Source: JAEXOD01 sp963663265
GTDB lineage: Bacteria; Bacteroidota; Ignavibacteria; Ignavibacteriales; Melioribacteraceae
Direction: 5' to 3'
DNA length: 64,000 bases
Assembly (NCBI GenBank): GCA_963663265.2
Contig: CAXXXM010000004.1
Coordinates: 1 to 64,000, forward strand
Both the position numbers and the translations under genes were made by a program. Numbering within the stretch: position 1 is the first letter of the stretch; the number at the start of each line of letters is the position of its first letter. Below are positions 1-8,428 of the stretch, piece after piece. The notes under the pieces were generated by a model that saw only the letters and a list, made by a program, of their open reading frames with translations, did not search any database and was not told where the DNA came from.

Positions 1-1149
1 ACCACCTTCAAAAGCACCAAGTATATTTTTATATTCTGGATCGTTTGGTGTAGGAATTGGAATCTCTTTATCTATCAAACTTTTCCATTTTGATTCAAAA
101 TCGACCAAAGTTGTTATATTAGCTTCCCAGGGTTCAACATCCAATGGATAAAAATCTTCATATGCAACATCACTTGTGTAATATTCATCAGCTAACCCTG
201 CTAAAGCATGACCAAACTCGTGAACAAATATCTTTTCTGCTTTGGGATTTTTTCCGGCAATAGTTAAATAATAATTATATATACCGCCACCACCGTACTT
301 TTCAGTATTTACCAAAACAACTACTTGTTCAAACGGAGCATTAGTGGCAACATCAATAACAGACTTATAATCCCCTGTCATTAAATAACGTTCACTATCA
401 AAAGTATAAAACGTTGAATTAACGACTGTATTTTTCCAAATATTTTTACCGGGAATATCTGTACCGGTTTCTTTTGAAGCTGATTCAACTCCCCATATAT
501 TTATCTTATCCTTTAAATCCTTGAATGGTTCAAACTTAAAAAGATAATCAGCAAAAGTTTTACAATCCTTTTTAAAGCCATCCATCTCCTCAGCAGTATA
601 GCCTTCGGCAATAAAAACTATATCAAGTTTTTCGTTTGGGTTGCCGGCATAATGGACTTTGAAATTTTCAAATTTTTGTTTTTGTTCTTTTTTAATAAAA
701 TAGTTATCAGGAGCAGAAACATATTCATATGCTTTAACAAAGTTATTCTTTTTATCACGAGAATAAATTTCAACTCTGAAAGTATCTTTGGGAAATGGAA
801 ATAACATTGATTCAATATAAGTTCTATCTGTCTTTTTAGCTTCATCAGTAGTTTGCCACTCACCAAAAAGCGTTGCAAAGCCTTTTGAATAAATAAGATT
901 TTTTGTCTTAACGTCATAAACTCGGAATTGGTATTTTCCGAAATTTAAGTCATCAATTAAATTCACTTTTGAACCATACCATAAAGGTTGTTCTATCATT
1001 TCATCAAAGCCAAAAGTTTCAGTTTTAATATTACCACTATGGAAATAATCAAACCGAATAGCTTTTTCAGTAAAATATTTATCATATTCAACTTGTGCGT
1101 TAACCGCAAAGGAAACAAACATTACAAAAAGTAAAGCTTTAATTTTCAT
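1..1149 (-). CDS. M64-family zinc peptidase, secreted; 3' end cut by window edge
   Basis: The frame is open from an ATG at 1149 to base 1 (383 codons), so the C-terminus lies outside the window. The protein starts with a signal peptide of about 19 residues (MKIKALLFVMFVSFAVNAQ) and is probably exported. Residues about 20-120 resemble the N-terminal beta domain of M64 (IgA-peptidase-like) proteins. The zinc motif HEFGHALAGLADEYY has H310, E311 and H314 as the HEXXH core. Known family members are extracellular metalloendopeptidases; the substrate here is unknown. The gene follows pyrE with a 14 bp gap in the same direction. Unlike its three upstream neighbours it has no frameshift. The family assignment rests on the motif plus the N-terminal domain and is fairly secure; a more general gluzincin is the alternative. 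Confidence 0.85.
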   Translation of the reverse strand, partial: MKIKALLFVMFVSFAVNAQVEYDKYFTEKAIRFDYFHSGNIKTETFGFDEMIEQPLWYGSKVNLIDDLNFGKYQFRVYDVKTKNLIYSKGFATLFGEWQTTDEAKKTDRTYIESMLFPFPKDTFRVEIYSRDKKNNFVKAYEYVSAPDNYFIKKEQKQKFENFKVHYAGNPNEKLDIVFIAEGYTAEEMDGFKKDCKTFADYLFKFEPFKDLKDKINIWGVESASKETGTDIPGKNIWKNTVVNSTFYTFDSERYLMTGDYKSVIDVATNAPFEQVVVLVNTEKYGGGGIYNYYLTIAGKNPKAEKIFVHEFGHALAGLADEYYTSDVAYEDFYPLDVEPWEANITTLVDFESKWKSLIDKEIPIPTPNDPEYKNILGAFEGG

Positions 1150-1163
1150 AATTAATCCTTTTA

Positions 1164-1738
1164 TTATTTTATTTTTCTTGATCCTGGTTTAACAACTTCA
1201 AGACCTTGTTTACAAAGAGGGCATTCCTCAGGTAAATAGGAAACAACTTCTAACTGAACTGAACTAACTTGTGGCACACCAAACTGCACTTTACCATTGC
1301 TTCTATCCACAATCATTCCAACTCCAACCAACAAGGCACCACTATTCTTAACAATATCTATTAACTCAAAAACTGAGCCGCCGGTAGTAACTACATCTTC
1401 ACATATTAGTACTCTTTCGCCTTCTAATAATGAAAATCCCCTTCTTAACGTAAGTTTTGAATCTTCACGTTCTGCGAAAATGGATCGTTTGTTTAATTGA
1501 CGTGCCACCTCCTGCCCAACAATAATTCCACCTAATGCCGGCGACAAGACGGTATCAATTTCATAATCCTTAAAAAAAATCTGCAATAGTATTACATACA
1601 ATTTCAGTTTTATCAGGATATTGTAATACTTTTGCACACTGAAAGTACTGGTTGCTGTGTCTGCCTGATGTTAACAAAAAATGCCCTTCCAATAGGGCAC
1701 TTGTCTCAATAAAAATTTGATAATTTGACTGATTGTTC
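1164..1738 (-). CDS. pyrE: orotate phosphoribosyltransferase, one frameshift
   Basis: PyrE converts orotate and PRPP to orotidine 5'-phosphate in pyrimidine synthesis. Reading from the ATG at 1738 gives MNNQSNYQIFIETSALLEGH and the orotate-side segment LTSGRHSNQYFQ. The frame then stops in an A8 run (1572-1579). With seven bases in the run it continues as DFFKDYEIDTVLSPALGG, through the loop AEREDSKLTLRRGF and the PRPP motif LICEDVVTTGGSVFE, to a CPLC cluster near the C-terminus and stop at 1164. The corrected length of about 191 aa is normal for the family. The short frame starting with GTG at 1637 is an artefact of the shift. It lies 8 bp after the pterin dehydratase gene. Whether the extra base is real or a sequencing error cannot be decided from the sequence; an error is more likely. 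Confidence 0.88.
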
Positions 1739-1746
1739 ATTTACAA

Positions 1747-2026
1747 TTAAATCCTATGTATTTGATTAATTAACTCAACATCTTTATCTGTAATCCCATT
1801 TACCTCGTGTGTAAATGTTTTAATAGTAACATACTTATAAGAGTGAAGCAAAATATCAGGATGGTGCATTAACTTTTCTGCAACCATCCCAACTTTTACA
1901 ACAAAACTAAGTGCATCAAAAAAATTGATAAATGAGTATTTTTTTTTCCAAACAATTTCCAACAAAAACCCATCCTTGGTTTTTGTTGGTCAAATCAAAA
2001 ATTTCGGAATCAGTAAGTTTTCTCAT
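1747..2026 (-). CDS. pterin-4a-carbinolamine dehydratase, one frameshift
   Basis: The protein begins MRKLTDSEIFDLTNKNQGW at an ATG at 2026 and would be about 92 aa, the normal size for this small family. The diagnostic segment is EKLMHHPDI, then YKYVTIKTFTHEVNGITDKD, matching the family signature with the paired histidines. Family members dehydrate 4a-hydroxytetrahydropterins to recycle the cofactor of aromatic amino acid hydroxylases; in bacteria lacking such hydroxylases the role is unclear. A nine-T run (1939-1947) puts the two halves in different frames; eight bases restore CLEKKYSFINFF. The gene sits between clpC (14 bp gap) and pyrE (8 bp gap) in the same direction. The frameshift matches the pattern seen in both neighbours. 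Confidence 0.8.
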
Positions 2027-2040
2027 TTTAATAACACCTA

Positions 2041-4597
2041 CTACAATTTTTCATCTGTATTAGTTGTTAAATCGATTGGCTTATTCTCCGCATCAATCTG
2101 TTCGTCTTCTTCATTAGAATATTCAAACAAAATAAACTTCATCACTTTCAGGTTTATGCTTTATTAGAATTTTTTGATCCTTCTTTAAATGTGCCAATCA
2201 ATATTTCCTCAGCTAATGCATCTTCAACATATTTTTGAATTGCACGCTTTAATGGACGAGCTCCAAATTTTGGGTCAAAACCTTTATCAGCAATAAATTC
2301 CTCAGCAGATTCGTCTAAAACCAAGTCCATTTTATTTTCACGAATATTCTTTATTACTTCGTTTAATTCTATTTTTATTATTTTTTTTGATATCTTCTTT
2401 TTCCAAGTTTCTGAATACAATAGTATCATCAACCCTGTTTTAAAAATTCAGGATTAAATAATCTCTTCATTGCAATCTTCTACTGTACTTTTAAGACTTT
2501 CATATTTCCCTTTATTATCGTCAGAACCAAATCCAAACGTTCCGGTTGCTTTAATTTCTCGAGTACCAACGTTGGAGGTCATAATGATAATAGTATTTTT
2601 AAAATCGACTTTTCTACCTAAACTATCGGTTAACAAGCCATCATCAAGCACTTGCAATAAGATGTTAAAAACATCAGGATGTGCTTTTTCAATTTCATCA
2701 AGCAATACAACAGAATAAGGTTTACGTCTTACTTTTTCAGTCAATTGTCCCCCTTCTTCATAACCTACATATCCCGGAGGGGCACCTACTAAAAACGAAC
2801 GATACAGAGTATTTCTCCATGTACTCACTCATATCAATTCTTACCAAAGATTCTTCAGAATCAAATAAGTATTTTGCAAGTACTTTAGCAAGTTCGGTTT
2901 TTACCAACACCTGTTGGACCCAAAAAGATAAACGAGCCTATTGGTCTATGAGGGTTTTTTAACCCTGCTCTTGCTCTTCTAATGGCTTTTGTAAGCTTTT
3001 TAACAGCTTCTTCTTGTCCAATTATTCTTGAAGATAAGAAATCTTCCATCTTCATTAGTTTTTCCGATTCAGCTTGAACAACACGAGTAACAGGAATTCC
3101 TGTCATCATAGAAACAACAACACCAATATCCTCCTCAGAAACGTCATAAACTAATTCACGAGTTTTAATATCCCAGTCATTTTTTGCTGTTTCAAGTTCA
3201 TTCTGTAAAGTTCTTTCCTTATCTCTTAAGCGGGCAGCTTCTTCGTAATCTTGTTGTTTAACAACCAACAATTTTTGCTGCTTAACTTTTTCAAGTTCTT
3301 CTTCAAGCTTAACAATTTCTTCCGAAACAGTTAAATGAGCCATGTGAACTCTTGAACCTGCTTCATCTAAAACGTCAATTGCTTTATCAGGAAAATGTCT
3401 ATCGGTGATATACCTGTCGCTCAATTTCACACAACTTAATATTGCTGATTCACTATATTTTACATGATGATGTTCTTCATATTTAAATTTAATGCTATTT
3501 AAAATTAAAATTGTTTCATCAACAGAAGGAGGATCAACCATTACCTTTTGGAAACGTCTATCTAATGCTCCATCAGTTTCAATAAATTTTCTGTATTCAT
3601 CTAAAGTTGTTGCTCCAATACATTGTATATCTCCTCGTGCAAGTGCTGGTTTAAACATGTTTGAAGCATCCAAGGAACCAGAGGCACCACCGGCTCCAAC
3701 AATAGTATGCAACTCATCAATAAACAGTATTACATCATCAGCTTTTTCAAGCTCATTCATCAATGCTTTCATTCTCTCTTCAAATTGACCTCTATATTTA
3801 GTTCCGGCTACTAATCCGGCTAAATCTAAAGTTACTACTCTTTTATCTTGAAGGATTCTTGGTACTTTTCTTTGCACTATTTTTAAAGCTAAACCCTCTG
3901 CAATAGCAGTTTTACCAACACCTGGTTCTCCTATTAATACTGGATTATTCTTTTTTCTACGACTTAATACTTGTGCAACACGTTCAATCTCTTTTTCTCT
4001 TCCAATCACAGGGTCAAGTTTGTCTTCAACTGCAAGCTTTGTTAAATCCCTTCCAAAATTATCCAATACCGGAGTTTTTGTCTTTTCAACTTTTTTTGCT
4101 GAACCACCCGAAGGAATCGGAATACTCTTTTCTGGAGTTTTATTACTCATCATATTAAATAACGAATCACGAGTATTTTCGTAATTAACATTAAATTGAT
4201 GTAAAACTTGAGTTGCAACGTTCTCTTCATCACGTAACAATGAAAGAAGAACATGTTCTGTACCAATTATATCCGATTTATATAACTTTGCTTCATTTTG
4301 CGTAATTCGCAAAACTTTTTCTGCTTGCTTCGTTAAGGGAATATTTCCTATAGTTAACGTACCACCGGATATTTTTACCAAATCTTCAATTGCTTTTTTC
4401 AATTTTATTAAATCGCAGTCTAAACTTTTTAATATTTTAATAGCAACACCTTGTCCTTCCCTTATAATACCTAATAAAAGGTGCTCTGTTCCAATGTAAT
4501 CATGACCTAATCGTAATGCTTCTTCACGACTTAATCTTATCACTTCCTGAACTCTTTCCGAAAAATTTCCGTCCATAATTTTACCTCTATTTTTCAA
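2041..4597 (-). CDS. clpC: ATP-dependent Clp protease ATPase ClpC, several frameshifts in the 3' third
   Basis: ClpC is a cytoplasmic AAA+ unfoldase that feeds ClpP. The first 570 residues read cleanly from the ATG at 4597: two Clp_N repeats (about 4-145), Walker A GEPGVGKTAIAEGLA, Walker B VILFIDELHTIVGAG, and a UVR-type coiled segment near QQDYEEAARLRDKE. Past the second Walker A (GPTGVGK) the frame breaks repeatedly: T5 at 2898-2902, near 2791-2803, A2 at 2474-2475, T4 at 2438-2441, T8 at 2381-2388 and T6 at 2170-2175. Each is one base too many. After correction the D2 domain (LLDEIEKAHPDVFN, LFNPEFLNRVDD, FGARPLKRAIQKYVEDALAE) is continuous to a TAG at 2041, about 850 aa. At 2791-2803 even correction leaves a segment that does not match the conserved SRLxGAPPGYVG. 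A damaged gene is possible, but error is likelier. Confidence 0.9.
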
Positions 4598-4811
4598 TAT
4601 CTAACATATAAATAGATAAATTTGTTTCATTTATACAAATTTACTAACATTTACCCTAAAAAAAAGTCCAAAACCATCATTATTCTTTGAAATTACCTAA
4701 AAACGTTATATTTTTAAGTTGAGATAATAAAGAATACACAAAAATATTATTTTTATGCACTAATATACCAAAAATTTTCTTGATTTTAATTAATATATTA
4801 AAGGAGCCTAC

Positions 4812-5807
4812 ATGGAAACTTTGCAAGGAGTATCTATTTTTATAATCTTCGGAGTAATATTATTCCTCTTTCTGTTTACATATTACGTACCAATCGGACT
4901 TTTCATAACTGCCTACTTCTCAGGAGTAAAAGTTAAAATTTTTAGAGATTTAGTTGGAATGAGACTTAGAAAAGTTCCACCAACAGTAATTATTCGTAGT
5001 AATATTACAGCAACCAAAGCCGGAATTGAAATTGATTTAGGAAAGTTAGAAGCTCATTATTTAGCCGGCGGAAACGTACACAATGTAGTAAACGCTTTAA
5101 TTAGTGCAAACAAAGCTAATTTAGACTTATCATTTGAAAGAGCTGCTGCAATTGATTTAGCAGGAAGAGATGTTTTAGATGCGGTTAAAATGTCTGTATT
5201 ACCCAAAGTAATTGAAACTCCTCTTGTTGCTGCTGTTGCTAAAGACGGCATCCAATTAAAGGCAGTTGCAAGAATAACAGTTAGAGCAAATTTAGATAGA
5301 TTAGTTGGTGGTGCCGGTGAAGCTACAATTTTAGCACGTGTTGGAGAAGGTATTGTTTCAACAATCGGTTCATCAACATCACATAAACAAGTATTAGAAA
5401 ATCCTGATAACATATCTAAAAGCGTTCTGGCTAAAGGATTAGATGCAGGTACTGCATTTGAAATTCTCTCAATAGACATTGCTGATGTTGATGTTGGTAA
5501 TAACATTGGTGCTATTTTACAGGCTGACCAAGCTGAAGCTGACTTAAAAGTTGCAAGAGCAAAAGCTGAAGAAAGACGTGCTGCAGCAGTAGCTTTAGAA
5601 CAAGAAATGGTTGCTGAAGTTGCTAAAATGCGTGCAAAAGTAGTTGAAGCAGAATCTGAAGTTCCTCATGCTATTGCAGAAGCATTTAGAACAGGAAATC
5701 TTGGAATAATGGACTATTATCAGTTAAGAAACGTTCAAGCTGATACTGATATGAGAAATTCAATCGCAAAACCGGAATCCGCAAAAGACAAGGATAAAAA
5801 TGGATAA
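4812..5807 (+). CDS. floA: flotillin-like membrane scaffold FloA
   Basis: At 331 aa the protein has the same length as typical FloA. Residues about 5-30 form a hydrophobic membrane segment. An SPFH-type domain follows (KVKIFRDLVGMRLRKVPP, then the TATKAGIEIDLGKLEAHYLAGG region), and then an Ala/Glu-rich coiled coil (QAEADLKVARAKAEERRAAA). Family members sit on the inner face of the cytoplasmic membrane and organise functional membrane microdomains. The start has a good ribosome site (AAAGGAG, 7 bp upstream). Its last 8 bp overlap the next gene, so the two are probably co-translated. It is divergent from clpC across a 214 bp gap that must hold both promoters. Confidence 0.95.
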   Translation: METLQGVSIFIIFGVILFLFLFTYYVPIGLFITAYFSGVKVKIFRDLVGMRLRKVPPTVIIRSNITATKAGIEIDLGKLEAHYLAGGNVHNVVNALISANKANLDLSFERAAAIDLAGRDVLDAVKMSVLPKVIETPLVAAVAKDGIQLKAVARITVRANLDRLVGGAGEATILARVGEGIVSTIGSSTSHKQVLENPDNISKSVLAKGLDAGTAFEILSIDIADVDVGNNIGAILQADQAEADLKVARAKAEERRAAAVALEQEMVAEVAKMRAKVVEAESEVPHAIAEAFRTGNLGIMDYYQLRNVQADTDMRNSIAKPESAKDKDKNG

Positions 5808-6354
5808 CTTTTTTGAATACTTAATTGCAGTTATTTTTATAATCAGCTTTTTAAGTGAAATTTTTAAGAAGAAAAAAGGAGGAACTAAGGTTCCTCCAAA
5901 AACTTCAAACAATAATTCTACGGACGATTCAGTTCTTTTATCGGATCCTTTGGAAGAGTTATTAAAAGCCAAACGACAAAAGATAAAGAACAGACAACAA
6001 GCTGAACAACAGACTTATACTCAAACTAATGTAAAGTTAGATGATTATATCTACAACCCGGAAAAAGAGTTTAACGATAATCAATATGCTAATTATGAAA
6101 AGAGTAAAACAAAAGAAAGTTTAATTCAACATTATGAAAAAGCAATAAAAGTTGAAAAACTTATTGCTGTTAACAATAATACAATGAATGAGAATTCAGG
6201 ATATTCCGAAAAAGAGATTTTGGATTACCAAAACAAGATAAACGAAACAAAAAAAGAATTGTTAAATCCTTCAAACTTAAAAGAGTTTTTTATTGTTTCA
6301 GAAATATTAGCTAAACCCATATCGCTCCGTAAGAAATGTCAAAGAATATTGTAA
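5800..6354 (+). CDS. uncharacterised small membrane-anchored protein
   Basis: This 184 aa protein is not one I can name. Residues about 3-18 (FFEYLIAVIFIISFLS) form one N-terminal membrane helix followed by a lysine-rich cytoplasmic edge. Then comes a long, charged, low-complexity linker rich in K, E, N and Q. The C-terminus (LKEFFIVSEILAKPISLRK) resembles the short EILxxPxxLR tail seen on small Bacteroidota and Ignavibacteria proteins, whose role I do not know. The start overlaps floA by 8 bp (AAGGATAAAAATGG gives a usable ribosome site) and the end overlaps the helicase gene by 19 bp. The three genes are therefore translationally coupled. This layout suggests that it works at the membrane near FloA, but that is inference only. 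Confidence 0.75.
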   Translation: MDNFFEYLIAVIFIISFLSEIFKKKKGGTKVPPKTSNNNSTDDSVLLSDPLEELLKAKRQKIKNRQQAEQQTYTQTNVKLDDYIYNPEKEFNDNQYANYEKSKTKESLIQHYEKAIKVEKLIAVNNNTMNENSGYSEKEILDYQNKINETKKELLNPSNLKEFFIVSEILAKPISLRKKCQRIL

Positions 6355-8333
6355 TAAAAAAATTAAAAAACTTAGTTTCACTTGAAAATGTTCCAACTCA
6401 TAAATCATTTGTAATTGATTATGAAAATGTACTAAACCCTGCTCAATACCAAGCTGTTTCTTCAATTGAAGGAGAATATCTTCTTATAGCCGGAGCTGGT
6501 ACAGGTAAAACAAGAACTTTAGTTTATAGAGTAGCACGACTAATTGAATTGGGAATTGAACCCAAGAGTATTCTTCTGTTAACGTTTACACGTAAAGCAG
6601 CACAAGAAATGATGTCGCGTGCTTCTTTATTATTAGATGCAAGATGTTCTAAAATAAACGGGGGCACATTTCACTCATTCGCTAATAATACTCTTAGAAA
6701 ACATGCTAAAGTTTTAGACTTTGATCCTTCTTTTACAATTTTAGATCAAGGCGATTCTGAAGATATTATCAATTTAATAAGAGCTGAACTAAAATTAAAC
6801 CTGTCAGACAAAAGATTCCCCAAGAAAGAGACTATTTATAAAGTATTCAGTTTAAGTGTCAATACTGAAAAGTCAATTGAATCAATAATCCATTCAGATT
6901 ACCCCCATTTTAAGGATCACATTCAAAGCTTACTTTTAATTTTTGAAAAATTTAATCAGTATAAAATTAAAAACAATCTTTTAGATTATGACGATTTATT
7001 AATTCAATTAAATCGTTTTCTTGAAATGGACAATGAATCATCAAAACAGTTTCTTAATTCAATCCAGTTTGTAATGGTGGACGAATATCAAGATACAAAT
7101 CATATTCAAGCAAGAATTGTAAAAAATTTGTCTAAGTTTAATCGTAATGTTATGGTTGTTGGTGACGATTCACAATCAATCTATTCTTTTAGAGGAGCTG
7201 ATATTTCAAATATTTTAGATTTTCCAAAAGTGTTCACCAATACCGAAATTATTAAGCTTGAAGAAAATTATCGAAGTACACAATCAATTTTGGATTTTAC
7301 AAATTATATTATTAAACAATCATTTTACAAATTTGATAAATTATTATATACGAAAAAGACTGCCGGCAATTTGCCTGTAATAATTGCCGCAAAAGACGAA
7401 AACATGCAATCTCGATTTATTGTAGAACAAATTCTTGAACTTAGAGAAAGTGGTGTTGAATTAAATGACATAGCAGTTCTTTTTAGGTCTTCCTATTTTT
7501 CTTTTGATCTGGAACTTGAACTTGCAAAAGCTAATATACCTTTTGTTAAATTTGGCGGTATTAAGTTTATTGATACTGCACATGTAAAAGATGTATTAGC
7601 TTTTTTAAGAATTTCTGCTAACAATAAAGATTTTGTTAGTTGGTATAGAGTTTTATTATTACATGAAGGTATTGGTCCGAAAAAAGCCCAATCAATTATG
7701 AACGACGTAACATCTTTAAAGCTAAATATAAAAGTACATCCCGAAAAGTTGAATAATAAACATATAAATGATAAAATCCATTCGTTATTAAATCTGCTTC
7801 ATACAATTTCTATTAAAAACTATTCACCAACAGAAAAAATTCAAGTTATTCTCACCTATTATACTCCAATATTTCAATCAAAATATGATGATTTTAATAA
7901 AAGGAAGAAAGATTTGGATATTTTGGTTTCAATTGCTGAAAGATATAGAAGTACTGAAAGTTTTTTAACAGATATGGCTTTAGAACCTCCACGCGATAGC
8001 GTGATGGATGTTGATGGTGAAAGTAAAGATGATGAAATTTTAACTTTATCTACAATTCATTCTGCAAAAGGATTAGAATGGAATTCTGTTTTTATCATTC
8101 ATGCTTTAGAAGGGTTCTTCCCTTCTGCTCAAGCATTTGATAATGATGAACAATTAGAAGAAGAAAGAAGACTAATGTATGTTGCTTCTACAAGAGCAAA
8201 ACATAATTTATACATCTCTTACCCCAACTATGTTTTTGATAGGTTTTCCGGTGTTTCTTTTTCCAAACCATCACGATTTATTAGTGATATTCAACAAAAC
8301 TTAGTTGAAAATTGGATTATTTCTGAAGAATAA
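6336..8333 (+). CDS. UvrD/PcrA/Rep-type superfamily 1A DNA helicase
   Basis: The protein is an ATP-driven 3'-5' DNA helicase of the UvrD/Rep class. SF1A motifs appear in order: Q-type segment NPAQYQAV, motif I AGAGTGKTRT (K58), motif Ia TFTRKAAQEM, motif II VDEYQDTN, motif III VVGDDSQSIYSFRGA, motif IV EENYRST, motif V TIHSAKGLEWNSVFI and motif VI VASTRAKHNLYI. At 665 aa it is shorter than UvrD/PcrA (about 720-740), because it stops soon after motif VI and lacks the usual disordered C-terminal tail and Tudor-like RNA polymerase-binding part. Whether it is the main UvrD or an accessory paralogue cannot be told here. The start at 6336 overlaps the upstream gene by 19 bp and has only a weak ribosome site, which fits coupled translation. 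Confidence 0.92.
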   Translation: MSKNIVIKKLKNLVSLENVPTHKSFVIDYENVLNPAQYQAVSSIEGEYLLIAGAGTGKTRTLVYRVARLIELGIEPKSILLLTFTRKAAQEMMSRASLLLDARCSKINGGTFHSFANNTLRKHAKVLDFDPSFTILDQGDSEDIINLIRAELKLNLSDKRFPKKETIYKVFSLSVNTEKSIESIIHSDYPHFKDHIQSLLLIFEKFNQYKIKNNLLDYDDLLIQLNRFLEMDNESSKQFLNSIQFVMVDEYQDTNHIQARIVKNLSKFNRNVMVVGDDSQSIYSFRGADISNILDFPKVFTNTEIIKLEENYRSTQSILDFTNYIIKQSFYKFDKLLYTKKTAGNLPVIIAAKDENMQSRFIVEQILELRESGVELNDIAVLFRSSYFSFDLELELAKANIPFVKFGGIKFIDTAHVKDVLAFLRISANNKDFVSWYRVLLLHEGIGPKKAQSIMNDVTSLKLNIKVHPEKLNNKHINDKIHSLLNLLHTISIKNYSPTEKIQVILTYYTPIFQSKYDDFNKRKKDLDILVSIAERYRSTESFLTDMALEPPRDSVMDVDGESKDDEILTLSTIHSAKGLEWNSVFIIHALEGFFPSAQAFDNDEQLEEERRLMYVASTRAKHNLYISYPNYVFDRFSGVSFSKPSRFISDIQQNLVENWIISEE

Positions 8334-8428
8334 TTCATTATTTTTTATAATAAATACATTTTTATGGCATTTTATACATTAATTATTGAAATTACTAAAT
8401 TATTTATAAATTATTTAATGGTCTAATT

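Noticed and set aside
2154..2828. Two separate short genes after clpC
   Set aside because: They are pieces of ClpC domain D2 read in shifted frames; conserved ClpC sequence continues across the breaks.
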